Shown one piece after another: positions 27,319 to 36,894 of a stretch of 64,000 nucleotides of DNA. The notes below the pieces were generated by a model that did not search any database, was not told the DNA's origin, and saw only the letters and a list, made by a program, of their open reading frames with translations. The position numbers and the translations under genes were made by a program. Every line of letters begins with the position of its first letter. The first letter of the stretch is position 1. Source of the stretch: Flavobacterium ajazii. GTDB lineage: Bacteria; Bacteroidota; Bacteroidia; Flavobacteriales; Flavobacteriaceae. The stretch lies in the NCBI RefSeq assembly GCF_010614725.1, contig NZ_JAAEHL010000005.1, positions 62,001 through 126,000 on the forward strand, given 5' to 3'.

Positions 27319-28617
27319 ATGAACAACGCTGTTGCCGGATTTTCTAAATTATCCAAAAATGAAAAAATCAACTGGATTGCCCAAGAATTTTTTTCTAACC
27401 CTGAAGAAGTACAAAATATAATAAGAAATTACTGGAATTCAGATGAAAAGCTTCAGCAACTGCATGATGAATTTATAGAAAATACCATAACTAATTTATA
27501 CATTCCGCTTGGTGTAGCTCCCAATTTTTTAATTAACGGCAACTACAAAACCATTCCAATGGCGATTGAAGAAAGTTCTGTAGTCGCAGCAGCATCAAAA
27601 TCAGCAAAATACTGGGCAACACGTGGCGGATTTAAAGCTACTGTTCTTGATACCGAAAAAATTGGTCAGGTTCATTTTACTTTCAAAGGAGATGCCGAAA
27701 AACTGATTGCCTTTTTCAACGAAATAAAACCAAAATTCTTTTCAGAAACTCAAAGCATTACCAAAAACATGCAGCAGCGTGGCGGAGGAATTCGTGATAT
27801 ACAATTAAAAGATAAAAGAAATTTACTGGAAAATTATTTTCAGCTTCATGCCACTTTTGAAACAAAAGACAGTATGGGAGCCAATTTTATCAATTCCTGT
27901 CTGGAGCAGTTTGCTTTCACATTAAAAGAAGAGGCCCTAAAATCTGGTTTCGAAATTCAGGTAATCATGAGCATTTTGTCAAATTATGTTCCCAACTGTA
28001 TTGTAAGAGCTGAAGTTTCATGCCCGGTAGAAGATTTAACAGAAAAACACATTTCGAATCCTGAGGATTTTGCTCAGCGTTTTGTTCAGGCTGTACAAAT
28101 TGCCGAAGCAGAACCTTTCAGGGCCGTTACGCATAATAAAGGAATCATGAATGGTGTTGATGCCGTAATCCTGGCAACAGGAAACGATTTCAGAGCAGTC
28201 GAAGCCGGTCTACACGCATACGCTTCAAGAAACGGACAATATTCAAGCTTATCACATGCTAAAATTGAAAACGGTATTTTTACTTTTTGGCTGGAAATTC
28301 CATTAGCATTGGGTACCGTTGGCGGATTAACTTCATTACATCCTTTAGTGAAATTATGTCTCGAAATGCTCGAAAAACCTTCAGCAGAAGAACTAATGCA
28401 AATTGTAGCTGTAGCTGGTCTGGCACAAAATTTTGCTGCTTTAAGATCCCTAACCACAACCGGAATTCAGGAAGGTCACATGAAAATGCACTTAAATAAT
28501 ATCATGAACCAGTTTGAAGCCAATGAAGAAGAGCGTCATTTAATTAAAACACATTTCAAAAAAACAGCTGTATCTCACAGTGCCGTAGTGGAGTTTATTG
28601 AAAATTTAAGAAAATAA
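27319..28617 (+). CDS. Hydroxymethylglutaryl-CoA reductase, class II
   Basis: This 432-residue enzyme converts HMG-CoA to mevalonate, the committed step of the mevalonate route to isoprenoids. Class II features are visible: the N-terminal GFSKLSKNEKINWIA, the ENTITNLYIPLGVAPNF substrate loop, the nucleotide-binding SMGANFINS, GIMNGVDAVILATGNDFRA, and the C-terminal EGHMKMH with the catalytic histidine. Class II enzymes are often annotated as degradative, but in Flavobacteria the gene is next to a mevalonate-pathway kinase, so biosynthesis is more likely. The GHMP kinase lies about 100 bases downstream. Confidence 0.93.
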   Translation: MNNAVAGFSKLSKNEKINWIAQEFFSNPEEVQNIIRNYWNSDEKLQQLHDEFIENTITNLYIPLGVAPNFLINGNYKTIPMAIEESSVVAAASKSAKYWATRGGFKATVLDTEKIGQVHFTFKGDAEKLIAFFNEIKPKFFSETQSITKNMQQRGGGIRDIQLKDKRNLLENYFQLHATFETKDSMGANFINSCLEQFAFTLKEEALKSGFEIQVIMSILSNYVPNCIVRAEVSCPVEDLTEKHISNPEDFAQRFVQAVQIAEAEPFRAVTHNKGIMNGVDAVILATGNDFRAVEAGLHAYASRNGQYSSLSHAKIENGIFTFWLEIPLALGTVGGLTSLHPLVKLCLEMLEKPSAEELMQIVAVAGLAQNFAALRSLTTTGIQEGHMKMHLNNIMNQFEANEEERHLIKTHFKKTAVSHSAVVEFIENLRK

Positions 28618-28618
28618 T

Positions 28619-28719
28619 CAGGAGCTATTCCCGCTGTTCACTAAATCTTTTGTGGCTCCCGGATAGCTATCGGGATCACCTCAAATGGATATCGTTGCCA
28701 TCGGAGCTAAAAAACAACG
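28619..28719. repeat. Possible dispersed intergenic repeat element
   Basis: The sequence between the reductase and the kinase has a near-palindrome around CCCGGATAGCTATCGGGA and ends with GGAGCTAAAAAACAACGA. It looks like a short non-coding element I recall as scattered in Flavobacterium genomes. Only this copy is in the window, so its repeat status is from memory. Its last part opens a false upstream start for the kinase. Confidence 0.4.
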
Positions 28720-28720
28720 A

Positions 28721-29635
28721 ATGAAAACAACCTTTTACAGTAACGGAAAACTATTAATAACAGGAGAATATTTAGTTCTTGACGGTGCTAAAGCTTTTGC
28801 ATTGCCAACAAAATTTGGACAAAACCTAATTGTAGAAACCGGTTCAAATCAGGAAATTCAATGGAAAAGCTATAATTTTGATGAAAAAATCTGGTTTGAA
28901 GATACTATTTCGTTCGATGAGATAATTAATAACCCTCCCACAGCAACTGAGACTGTAAAAACAACCTTAGTTACTATTTTACATGAAGCTTATCAATTAA
29001 ACCCAGCTTTCCTAAATAATACTGAAGGTTATAAAGTTACTACAGAGCTTACATTTCCAAAAAACTGGGGCTTGGGTACATCTTCAACTTTATTAAACAA
29101 CATTGCACAATGGACACAAATTGATGCTTTTACCTTACTTAAAAACAGTTTTGGAGGCAGCGGTTACGATATTGCCTGTGCGCAGAATGACACTCCTATT
29201 ATTTACCGTTTAGAAAATAATTTACCAATTGTAGAGCCAATACTCTTTCATCCTGATTTTACCCAAAACATCCATTTTGTCTATCTAAACAAAAAACAAA
29301 GTAGCAAAACAGCTATAAATGCCTACTACAATAATAAGAATAATCATTTAGCTAAAAACATAATTGATAACGATAAAATAACGAATGCAATTATCAACTC
29401 TAAAACGTTAATAGAATTTGCAAGGAATTTAGAAAATCACGAAACACACCTGAGTGACATACTGGAACTGCAAACCATTAAAGAAAAAGCTTTCCCTGAT
29501 TTTAATGGAGTAATAAAAAGTCTTGGTGCATGGGGTGGGGATTTCGTAATGATTGTTTCTAAAGAAAATCCAAAAGAATATTTTAGCTCAAGAGGATACG
29601 AAACTATTCTTTCTTACGATGAAATGATTTTATAA
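28721..29635 (+). CDS. GYDIA-family GHMP kinase (mevalonate-pathway kinase)
   Basis: The 304-residue small-molecule kinase starts at MKTTFYSNGKLLITGEYLVL. GHMP motifs are the N-terminal GKLLITGEYLVLDG, the phosphate loop GLGTSST near residue 122, and the C-terminal glycine motif SLGAWGGDF near 280. The sequence GGSGYDIACAQ contains the GYDIA signature of a Bacteroidetes subgroup. Context beside HMG-CoA reductase suggests it phosphorylates mevalonate or phosphomevalonate; which one cannot be decided. The ATG at 28685 would add 12 residues that come from the upstream repeat-like element and is rejected. Confidence 0.85.
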   Translation: MKTTFYSNGKLLITGEYLVLDGAKAFALPTKFGQNLIVETGSNQEIQWKSYNFDEKIWFEDTISFDEIINNPPTATETVKTTLVTILHEAYQLNPAFLNNTEGYKVTTELTFPKNWGLGTSSTLLNNIAQWTQIDAFTLLKNSFGGSGYDIACAQNDTPIIYRLENNLPIVEPILFHPDFTQNIHFVYLNKKQSSKTAINAYYNNKNNHLAKNIIDNDKITNAIINSKTLIEFARNLENHETHLSDILELQTIKEKAFPDFNGVIKSLGAWGGDFVMIVSKENPKEYFSSRGYETILSYDEMIL

Positions 29636-29651
29636 AAGTAAAAATTTGTCC

Positions 29652-30083
29652 TTAATTTGCTTTTTTATCTTTTGTGTGTTTCGTCTGAAGTCTGCGAACT
29701 TTTTGATTTTCCTGCTCATTAGATTCAATAAGCGTATTATGCAAACGTTCTGCCATCTTTTCTATGCTGTTTGTAATAGAATCATAAACCAATTCCATTC
29801 TGCGGTGTTTTTCTTCTTTTACTGCTTTCAAAACATCTTCCACAAAAACCTTATCGTATTTTTCAGCAACAGAATCACGTGTATTGGTCAGTCTGATAAC
29901 GTAATCGTTACTTAGTATGGTAACTTTAAAATGTTGTTCTTCGTTACTTAAGTAGTATTTACCTCCTAATTCATCAACATTTATGTCAGTACTGCTAACT
30001 TTTAAAAGTTCTGTAATTATTCCATAAATATGATTTTCAATTTTGGAATACACTTTAGCTTTTTTTCTAAAAAACTTAAACAT
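29652..30083 (-). CDS. Conserved hypothetical protein
   Basis: This 143-residue soluble protein begins MFKFFRKKAKVYSK, has a mixed alpha/beta middle and a charged helical C-terminal third ending in KDKKAN. No signal peptide, membrane segment or known motif is seen. A TAAATTTG box on the minus strand at 30158-30165 could be its promoter. It is convergent with the GHMP kinase, 16 bases away. Function unknown. Confidence 0.6.
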   Translation of the reverse strand: MFKFFRKKAKVYSKIENHIYGIITELLKVSSTDINVDELGGKYYLSNEEQHFKVTILSNDYVIRLTNTRDSVAEKYDKVFVEDVLKAVKEEKHRRMELVYDSITNSIEKMAERLHNTLIESNEQENQKVRRLQTKHTKDKKAN

Positions 30084-30316
30084 ATAAATTAAAATACCTG
30101 ATTATTAAAGCACTTACACCGCATCTTCTTTATAATTTTATAGGGAATTTATAACCTCAAATTTACTTTGTTAAAACAAAAATTCTGACAAATTAACTGT
30201 AATAAATTGAATATCCCAAATTTTTTAAATCATATTTCTATTATTCCTATATGACATTAGAAAAACAGCTTTCTTTGGTTTAAATAAAATCTTACAAACT
30301 TATTTTGTAACAAAGA

Positions 30317-30349
30317 AAAACCCGAAACATTTAAAACGTTTCGGGTTTT
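30317..30349. terminator. Bidirectional terminator downstream of ppiD-like gene
   Basis: A 12-bp perfect stem (30317-30328 with 30338-30349) with AAAACCCGAAAC arms closes a 9-base loop, with T/A tracts on both sides. It ends the leftward transcript that stops at 30372. Confidence 0.85.
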
Positions 30350-30371
30350 GTATTCTTCCTTATTACTAAAA

Positions 30372-32471
30372 TTAGTAATTAAAATCTAATCTGTTGTCTT
30401 CAATTTTAGCATTGTTTTTCAAGGCCGGCAAAATTCTGCTTGCATCAGATGCACTTTGTGCTTTTACTTTTGATACATACTCAGCATGATTTTGTAATGC
30501 TGGTGCTTTTACAGTACTAATATTTTTTACAACATAAACTCCAGTATTTCCTTCAATTGGAGCAGATACTTTATTAGCTGTTAATGCGAATGCGTTACCT
30601 ACAACTTTAGGCTCCTGCCCAACACCTCCAGGTAAAACCGGATTATCTAAAGTAACATTTGTAGCTTGCTGTACTTTAACTCCAGCACTTTTAGCAATAG
30701 CATCGATATTAGATCCAGTCAACTTAGCTTTTAGTAGTTCAGCCTTTTTCTTATTCTTCAATATTGGCTCTACATAAGGTCTTGCCATAGTAACAGATAC
30801 TAAACCTGATTTGTTTTCGCTTTTGTACTGAGCAATTACGTGACCAATATTAGCGATTTCAAAACGCTTTACATCTCCTGTATTTGTTTCTTTATCAAAT
30901 GCCCATCTTACAATAGCACGTTGGTTACCTAAGGGTCCAAAAGACTCGTCCATAGCTTTTGCAGATACCGGAGCTTCAACTTTTAATCCTAATTGTTTAG
31001 CAGTAGCATTGAAATCTTTATCAGCAGCATCCATTTCAAATTTAGTTGCCAGTGTAAATACTTTATCAGATGTAGCTTCAGAAGGCTGAATTTTTTGAGC
31101 AATTGTAGCCAAACGAATTCCGTCTTGTTTGTCTGTAATTTTGATAATGTGGAATCCAAAAGGAGTTTCAACTAAACCTACTTTTCCAATTCCGTTATTG
31201 AATACAAAATCATTGAATGGCTTTACCATCTGGTTTGGACCAAAATATCCTAAATCACCACCTTGCTGTGCAGATGAATCATCAGAGCTTGTAAAAGCCA
31301 GCATCATAAAACTATCCGGATTAGCCTGAACTTGTTTTAAAATATCTTCAGCTTTAGCTTTAGCTTCTTCTTTTGTTCTTTTCTCTTTTTGATTTGGAGT
31401 CTGAGACCCTTCGTATCCGATTAAGATGTGACTAGCTTTTGCATTAACACCTGCTTTAAATCCTAAAGATTTAGAAATTGCATAGTATTTTCCAAAAACA
31501 TATGGTCCGTAAATTTGCCCCGGAGCTAAACTGAATATCTTATCAGCATCAATCGCAGGTAAAGAATTTTTAGGAACATAAGTTGAATCGTAAGGAATAT
31601 CAGAATTTGAGTTTACAAATTCAGCAATGTTAGTTGCGCTTCTAAAGCCTGGCAATGTATCATTCTTACCAGTTTTTGCATTATACTCTACTCTTCCATT
31701 TAATAAAGACGTGATTTTAGCTTTAATTTCAGCCTCATCTTCTTTTGATGGCTTGTCTTCAACTAAAACATACTGTATTTCACGAGTTGCATCTGCTTTA
31801 AATTTTTTCTCATTTTTCTTCATGTAGTCAACAATTTCTGAATCAGAAATTTTCACTTCACTATCTTTAATAGAAGAATATAAAGCAGCTACATATGCAA
31901 AATTAACTTTATTGGCTTCCATTTCATATTTTAACTTTCCTTCACTTGCAGTAGTATACAAACCTGATTTTACAAGTGTGCTGTAAATTTGAAATTTAGC
32001 ATTTAAAGTTGCATCTTTTTCTTTCTCAGTGATAAACTGAGCTGCTTCTGGATTTGCTTTGAAGTATTCTTTGAACTTATTAACATCAAACATCCCTGCT
32101 GCATTTAAGAACATCGGGTTTTTACCAATATTAGGATCTGCTTTTAAAACTTCCAAAAGATGTTTTTCTCCAACTCTCAATCCAAGTTTATCAAACTGCG
32201 CTGATAACAATGCGATTGAAACCTCCTGATCCCATACTCTGTTTGCAGCTTCAGTGGAAGTAATTCCTTGCCCACTTTTTTCAACATTACTAACTTTAAT
32301 TCTAAAGTCTTCAAATGAAATATCTTTTCCATCGATGCTTCCTACATCTTTTGAACTTTGACCAAATGTTCCTCTTGTGAAAAGATCCTGTATTATAAAT
32401 GCAAATAATGCAAGTGCAATAACTCCTATCAATAAAGCGGAACGCTGTCTAATTTTTGCTAAAACTGCCAT
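30372..32471 (-). CDS. Peptidylprolyl isomerase, PpiD/SurA-like foldase
   Basis: The 699-residue membrane-anchored periplasmic folding factor starts at MAVLAKIRQRSALLIG; the open frame extends 14 codons upstream without support. One N-terminal membrane segment is followed by a SurA_N-like helical domain. A parvulin PPIase domain starts at KASHILIGY near residue 345 and runs to FGFHIIKIT near 450, and a long helical C-terminal part follows. The layout is that of PpiD. It helps outer membrane and periplasmic proteins fold. It is the last gene in a leftward run that includes lptC. Confidence 0.88.
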   Translation of the reverse strand: MAVLAKIRQRSALLIGVIALALFAFIIQDLFTRGTFGQSSKDVGSIDGKDISFEDFRIKVSNVEKSGQGITSTEAANRVWDQEVSIALLSAQFDKLGLRVGEKHLLEVLKADPNIGKNPMFLNAAGMFDVNKFKEYFKANPEAAQFITEKEKDATLNAKFQIYSTLVKSGLYTTASEGKLKYEMEANKVNFAYVAALYSSIKDSEVKISDSEIVDYMKKNEKKFKADATREIQYVLVEDKPSKEDEAEIKAKITSLLNGRVEYNAKTGKNDTLPGFRSATNIAEFVNSNSDIPYDSTYVPKNSLPAIDADKIFSLAPGQIYGPYVFGKYYAISKSLGFKAGVNAKASHILIGYEGSQTPNQKEKRTKEEAKAKAEDILKQVQANPDSFMMLAFTSSDDSSAQQGGDLGYFGPNQMVKPFNDFVFNNGIGKVGLVETPFGFHIIKITDKQDGIRLATIAQKIQPSEATSDKVFTLATKFEMDAADKDFNATAKQLGLKVEAPVSAKAMDESFGPLGNQRAIVRWAFDKETNTGDVKRFEIANIGHVIAQYKSENKSGLVSVTMARPYVEPILKNKKKAELLKAKLTGSNIDAIAKSAGVKVQQATNVTLDNPVLPGGVGQEPKVVGNAFALTANKVSAPIEGNTGVYVVKNISTVKAPALQNHAEYVSKVKAQSASDASRILPALKNNAKIEDNRLDFNY

Positions 32472-32578
32472 TTTTATTATAGTTAATTTTATATTCAGTT
32501 TGCGAAAATACAATTATCTAGTTAATAACAATACAACTAGTGTTTTATTTTACACATTTTTTTAAAATTAATAAAAAA

Positions 32579-33838
32579 TTATTCTTTCAAAGTCATTTTT
32601 ACTAATTCAATTTTCTTGCTGGAACATTCTTCTATCAAAAATTGGTAATTTCCAATATTGATTTTTTCTCCTTTTTGCGGAATATCTTTTGTAAAATCGA
32701 CAATAAAACCGCCTAAAGTTCCATAAGAGTCACTTTCGGGAATTTCAAGATTATACCTTTCATTCAGGTATTCAACCTCTAATCTTGCCGAAAAAAGATA
32801 CTCTCTTTCTTTTAATTGTTTTTCAATTAATTCTTCGTCCAGATCATGTTCGTCTTCAATTTCGCCAAAAAGCTCCTCTACAATATCTTCAATTGTGATA
32901 ATTCCTGAAGTTCCTCCGTATTCATCTAGAACAACCGCAACATTTTTTCTTTTTTTTATAAGCTGGCTCAAGGCGTCTTTTATCAAAATAGTCTCAGGCA
33001 CAAATTCTACTGCCATTAAAACTGACTTTATCGTATTTGGTTTTTTAAACAAATCAAAAGAATGTACATACCCCACAATATCATCCAGGGAATTTTGACT
33101 TACAATAATTTTAGAATAGCCTGTTTCAATGAACAAAGCCTTAAGATTAGAAATACTATCAAACAAATCTACATCAACAATTTCTGTCCGTGGAGTCATG
33201 ATGTCTCTTGCTTTCACTCCTGAAAACTCTAAAGCATTCTGAAAAATCTGGATTTCAGAATCAACTTCTTCCTTATCTTCAACCGAATTCATTTGTTCAG
33301 TAATGTAGTTCCCTAACTCAATTTTACTAAAATACAATTGAGCCCGGTCTCCTTCTGTTTTAAAAAATTTCTTCAGAATAAAATCAGAAATCCTGATAAA
33401 AAAAGTAGAAATATAATAAAACAGCCTATAAAAAATATAAGCCGGAATTGCGAAAATCCTAATTAACGAGTTCGCATAAATCTGAAAAAAAACTTTTGGA
33501 AAAAATTCTGCCGTTATTAAAACAATAAAGGTTGAAATTAAAGTCTGCAGGAATAAGTTGCTATAAACAGAAAACTGATATTCTGAATCTGTAATATACT
33601 TAAGAATCAAATCTCCGGTAAAAAAACCATACACAACCATTGCTATAGTATTACCTACAAGCATTGCAGCGATAAATTTTGATGGTTTTTCAGTAAGTCT
33701 GGATAATATTCGGGAAATAAAATTATCCTGTTTCTTTTCTATTTCAAGATAAATTTTATTTGAGGAAATAAAGGCTATTTCCATTCCTGAAAAAAAGGCT
33801 GATAGTATTAAACACGATATTATAATACCAATTTCCAT
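32579..33838 (-). CDS. CNNM transmembrane / CBS-pair / CorC_HlyC domain protein
   Basis: The 419-residue protein has an N-terminal CNNM domain (SAFFSGMEIAFIS, several membrane segments to about residue 160), a CBS pair (ARDIMTPRTEIVDV near 210 and VAVVLDEYGGTSGIITIED near 300), and a CorC_HlyC C-terminal domain (GGFIVDF). Members are often labelled hemolysin but are thought to move or sense magnesium or cobalt. The gliding protein GldE has the same layout; the usual gldE neighbours are absent here, so I do not use that name. It starts three bases after the small upstream gene. Confidence 0.88.
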   Translation of the reverse strand: MEIGIIISCLILSAFFSGMEIAFISSNKIYLEIEKKQDNFISRILSRLTEKPSKFIAAMLVGNTIAMVVYGFFTGDLILKYITDSEYQFSVYSNLFLQTLISTFIVLITAEFFPKVFFQIYANSLIRIFAIPAYIFYRLFYYISTFFIRISDFILKKFFKTEGDRAQLYFSKIELGNYITEQMNSVEDKEEVDSEIQIFQNALEFSGVKARDIMTPRTEIVDVDLFDSISNLKALFIETGYSKIIVSQNSLDDIVGYVHSFDLFKKPNTIKSVLMAVEFVPETILIKDALSQLIKKRKNVAVVLDEYGGTSGIITIEDIVEELFGEIEDEHDLDEELIEKQLKEREYLFSARLEVEYLNERYNLEIPESDSYGTLGGFIVDFTKDIPQKGEKINIGNYQFLIEECSSKKIELVKMTLKE

Positions 33839-33840
33839 TT

Positions 33841-34035
33841 TTACTGTTTCTTGTTACGGTCTTCAAATTTTTTAGCAAATTTTCTTCTGAAGAAAAACAT
33901 AAAAACTCCCATTCCGGCAATCAAAAAACTCAACCAGGGAGTGTCGTTCCCTGCATTTATTTTTGTTATTGCATCGTATATAAAAAGAACTGCAATAATC
34001 AGATAAGCGTATTGTGTATATTTTAAATAACCCAT
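33841..34035 (-). CDS. Small membrane protein of unknown function
   Basis: This has 64 residues with two membrane segments (about 7-25 and 34-50) and a basic C-terminal tail. It lies between lptC (9 bases) and the CNNM/CBS gene (2 bases), so it is surely cotranscribed. No family is recognised. Confidence 0.7.
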   Translation of the reverse strand: MGYLKYTQYAYLIIAVLFIYDAITKINAGNDTPWLSFLIAGMGVFMFFFRRKFAKKFEDRNKKQ

Positions 34036-34044
34036 AATTATATT

Positions 34045-34602
34045 TTATTCTTCACCGGCTTCAATTTCACCGCTTACTCTTTGTGAATTTATCACTTTAA
34101 AATCTTTACTAAAATCTATTCCCTGACCATTTGAAACTCCCTTGGCATCCGTTAGCTTAAATTTTCTTTCGGTGTAGAACCATTCGTTTTTCTGATCAAA
34201 GTATAATTGTTCTGTTTCAAGCATCTGTCCGTCTTCAGAAGTGATTTTTACTTTTCCCTGAAGATCGATAATACCTGTATCCTTATACGAAACAGCATAA
34301 TTTGCTACTATAAAAGTACGCTTTTGCTTTTTATCATATAATGTAACATCAATTCCTTTTGGAAATTCTGTAAAAGGAAAATCAACACTGGAATAATCCA
34401 GCATTTTTCGGCTTTTCAAAACACCCGTAATACGTCCTGAATCCGTATATTTTATATTAATGGTATCTGCATCCGTTCCCGGAACAAATTCTGAAAAGTT
34501 AATTTTCTGTACTTCTTTAAAATTACTTTCGCACCCAAAAAACAGTGTCACAGCAAAAACTGTGACAACGGTTATAATGTTATATTTTTTCGGTAAATTC
34601 AT
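34045..34602 (-). CDS. lptC: LPS export periplasmic protein LptC
   Basis: The 185-residue protein has an N-terminal signal with a lipobox-like LFFGC, then a beta-jellyroll of the OstA-fold type (DLQGKVKITSEDGQMLETEQLYFD is diagnostic in part; residues about 120-145). LptC links the inner-membrane LptBFG complex to the periplasmic bridge that carries lipopolysaccharide outward. A lipoprotein form is usual in Bacteroidetes. Its neighbours are an outer membrane protein and membrane-biogenesis genes. Confidence 0.86.
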   Translation of the reverse strand: MNLPKKYNIITVVTVFAVTLFFGCESNFKEVQKINFSEFVPGTDADTINIKYTDSGRITGVLKSRKMLDYSSVDFPFTEFPKGIDVTLYDKKQKRTFIVANYAVSYKDTGIIDLQGKVKITSEDGQMLETEQLYFDQKNEWFYTERKFKLTDAKGVSNGQGIDFSKDFKVINSQRVSGEIEAGEE

Positions 34603-34652
34603 TTGCCAAATGTAGTAAATTGCAAAAGCTTAAAAAAGCATTAATTTAAACA

Positions 34653-35882
34653 TTAGTTGTATTTATTTTTAACGAACCATTTGTCGTTGAAAGAAAAACT
34701 AAGACTGAAGTTTAAATAATTTTCCTGAACTAAATTTGCAGAAACAGTTCCTTTTTTACCATATTCAATTCCAAAATTCACATTAGAGAAAGACCCTGTA
34801 ATAGGGAAACCTACTCCCAAAGATATCCCAACATCTTTTATGGACTCATTATTAATCACCAAACCAATTTTTTCGTATTTGAAACCGGCTCTATAAGTAA
34901 TTCTGCTAAAATAACTTGAAAATGATGTGTAATTAGGAATATAATACCCTCCTAATGAGTATTTTGCATATTTTTCATAACTTACATTTTCTTTAGTGTT
35001 ATAATAATTAGCAAATTCTCCTGTACTCTGAAAAGCCAGACTCGTACCTACCAACCATTTTCTTGCTTCTCCAATACCTGCACCTATGGTTATTTTATTA
35101 GGCATTTTTAAAATAATATTTGCCGGATCAGTCGTTATTACATCTGAATCGCCATCAACTTCAATAGTTCTTTCACTATCAGATGTAACTTTACTTCCAA
35201 AAGTATAAGAAAGACTAGTAAACAATTCCATTTTTTTATAAATTTTAGTTTGATACATAGTACCAATATCAAAATTAACACCGGACAATATTGAAGTATT
35301 TGTTTCTCTTGTTGCACTGGAAACTCCAGTTATAGCCTCTATACTAGTAGTCTCTATTTTTCCAAAATTATATTGTAAATCAACACCAACATTCCACTTT
35401 GGCATTATTTTATAGGCTAATGCTAAAAAAGCTTTATTCAAACCTCCTTCTCCCTCATACTGAGTGCTTGTCTCTCCTTGAGTACCAGAATTATCATTTC
35501 TAATTTTATACCCTACAGATGAAACAGGAATTAGACCAAATCCTGCACCGAACTTGCCCATTGGTATACCTACTAGCAAATAATCAAAAGTTGATCTTGT
35601 TGAATTAGCTTTTTCTGTTTGGCTCTTCACACTAGAAGTTCCGTAAGTACCTCCCACAGTAAAAGTTGTCAGCATCAGACCAGCATAGCTTGCCGGGTTT
35701 TCTACATTTATATGTATACTATCCTGTTCCACCGAAACACCGGCCATTGACCTGTTTTCTAAAGTACCTTTAAATTTAATATCTCCTATCCCATAAAATG
35801 AATAAGGAGAAGCTGTACCCTGCTGAGCAAAGGAAACAAACGAAACAAGCAAACAGGCGCTTAGTATAATTTTTTTAATCAT
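34653..35882 (-). CDS. Outer membrane beta-barrel protein
   Basis: The 409-residue protein has a signal peptide ending SFAQQ. The mature part begins GTASPYSFYGIGDI and alternates short amphipathic beta strands rich in Gly, Tyr and Phe to a C-terminus FNDKWFVKNKYN. The early sequence (GVSVEQDSIHINVENPASYAGL) resembles the FadL/OmpP1-like barrels common in Bacteroidetes. Transported substrate unknown. Its start codon overlaps the end of coaX by eight bases. Confidence 0.7.
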   Translation of the reverse strand: MIKKIILSACLLVSFVSFAQQGTASPYSFYGIGDIKFKGTLENRSMAGVSVEQDSIHINVENPASYAGLMLTTFTVGGTYGTSSVKSQTEKANSTRSTFDYLLVGIPMGKFGAGFGLIPVSSVGYKIRNDNSGTQGETSTQYEGEGGLNKAFLALAYKIMPKWNVGVDLQYNFGKIETTSIEAITGVSSATRETNTSILSGVNFDIGTMYQTKIYKKMELFTSLSYTFGSKVTSDSERTIEVDGDSDVITTDPANIILKMPNKITIGAGIGEARKWLVGTSLAFQSTGEFANYYNTKENVSYEKYAKYSLGGYYIPNYTSFSSYFSRITYRAGFKYEKIGLVINNESIKDVGISLGVGFPITGSFSNVNFGIEYGKKGTVSANLVQENYLNFSLSFSFNDKWFVKNKYN

Positions 35883-36609
35883 TGTCGATTTGATATTGAA
35901 ATATTTGGTTCAAACTTTCCAGTAGGAAATTTGAATTGGCAAATATGGTATTTTTTAATCGTTTAGCCAAAAAATCTGTATCACCTCCCGTTAAAATTAT
36001 TATAAAATTTGAAAAATTTCCGCGATATTCATCGATAAAACCGTCAATCTCATAGACGAAACCGTTAACAATTCCTGAATGTATTGACTCTGCAGTAGTG
36101 TTTCCTATATATGATTTCGGCGTTTCTAATTCCAGAAGCGGCAGTTTAGCAGTATAATTATGTAATGCTTCATAACGCAGCCTCAAACCAGGAGAGATAG
36201 CACCGCCCAAATAATGATCTGATTCATCGATAAAATCGTAGGTAATACAGGTTCCAACGTCAATTACTAATCTGTTTTGTTTCGGAAACTGCAAAACCGC
36301 TCCGGCAGCCAAAACCATCCTGTCTATCCCTAAAGTTTTTGGAGTTGCATACTTATTAACAAAAGGATAAGTATCTTCGTGAGTTAAAAAATGAATATTA
36401 AGTTGTTTTCCGAAAGACAAAAAAGATTGTTTTTCGATATTTCCAACAGATGCAACGACCAGATCAGAACAATTTTGAAATTTTTTTAAAATTTTTTCAA
36501 TTTTATTTTCAAGTTCATTTTTTTCAAAAACAAATTTTTCCAGAACACTATCACCCTCAAAAACAGCAGCTTTAATCCGAGTATTTCCAACATCAATTGT
36601 TAAAACCAT
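35875..36609 (-). CDS. coaX: Type III pantothenate kinase
   Basis: This 244-residue ASKHA-fold enzyme makes 4'-phosphopantothenate, the first step of coenzyme A synthesis. It starts at MVLTIDVGNTRIKAAVF, which holds the phosphate-1 loop; the open frame runs 22 codons further upstream without support. Other motifs are GIDRM near residue 85, DVGTCITYDF, GGAISPGL and the ILTGGD loop near 215. It is the first gene of a leftward run through ppiD, with an imperfect TATCTTCG box just upstream. Confidence 0.94.
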   Translation of the reverse strand: MVLTIDVGNTRIKAAVFEGDSVLEKFVFEKNELENKIEKILKKFQNCSDLVVASVGNIEKQSFLSFGKQLNIHFLTHEDTYPFVNKYATPKTLGIDRMVLAAGAVLQFPKQNRLVIDVGTCITYDFIDESDHYLGGAISPGLRLRYEALHNYTAKLPLLELETPKSYIGNTTAESIHSGIVNGFVYEIDGFIDEYRGNFSNFIIILTGGDTDFLAKRLKNTIFANSNFLLESLNQIFQYQIDND

Positions 36610-36661
36610 ATTTACTTTTTTACCAATGCGAAGATACGAATTGATTTTTTTAAAAAAATGT

Positions 36662-36692
36662 TTTGTACAAACCAAAAATGATTATATATTTG
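36662..36692 (+). promoter_or_regulatory. Full consensus promoter for tRNA-Phe
   Basis: TTTG at 36662-36665, a 19-base spacer, and TATATTTG at 36685-36692 match the Bacteroidetes consensus TTTG-N19-TAnnTTTG exactly. Confidence 0.8.
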
Positions 36693-36748
36693 CACCCGCA
36701 AAGACGTTCACACAACGCTATGAAAATAGAAAATGTAACGACAAGCAT

Positions 36749-36821
36749 GGTACCTTAGCTCAGATGGTAGAGCAATGGACTGAAAATCCATGTGTCCCTG
36801 GTTCGATCCCTGGAGGTACCA
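36749..36821 (+). tRNA. tRNA-Phe (anticodon GAA)
   Basis: A complete cloverleaf: acceptor GGTACCT (36749-36755) with AGGTACC (36814-36820), D arm AGCTCAGATGGTAGAGC, anticodon loop CTGAAAA closed by ATGGA/TCCAT, and T loop TTCGATC. The discriminator is A, and CCA is not encoded. It is followed by a strong terminator. Confidence 0.97.
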
Positions 36822-36822
36822 C

Positions 36823-36856
36823 AAAACCCGAATAGCAATATTCGGGTTTTTTATTT
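36823..36856 (+). terminator. Terminator after tRNA-Phe
   Basis: A 12-bp perfect stem (36823-36834 with 36839-36850) closes a GCAA tetraloop and is followed by T residues. Confidence 0.9.
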
Positions 36857-36894
36857 TTAATATTATCCTAAAAACAATTCCCTTAATAAAATTT

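Noticed and set aside
28086..28457. Leftward frame of 123 codons inside HMG-CoA reductase
   Set aside because: It lies opposite a well-conserved gene and has no recognisable domain.
32579..33838. GldE gliding motility protein
   Set aside because: Same domain layout, but the usual gldE neighbours are absent; the general CNNM/CBS label is safer.
36626..36835. Open frame of 69 codons over tRNA-Phe
   Set aside because: It runs straight through the tRNA gene and its promoter; an accidental frame.
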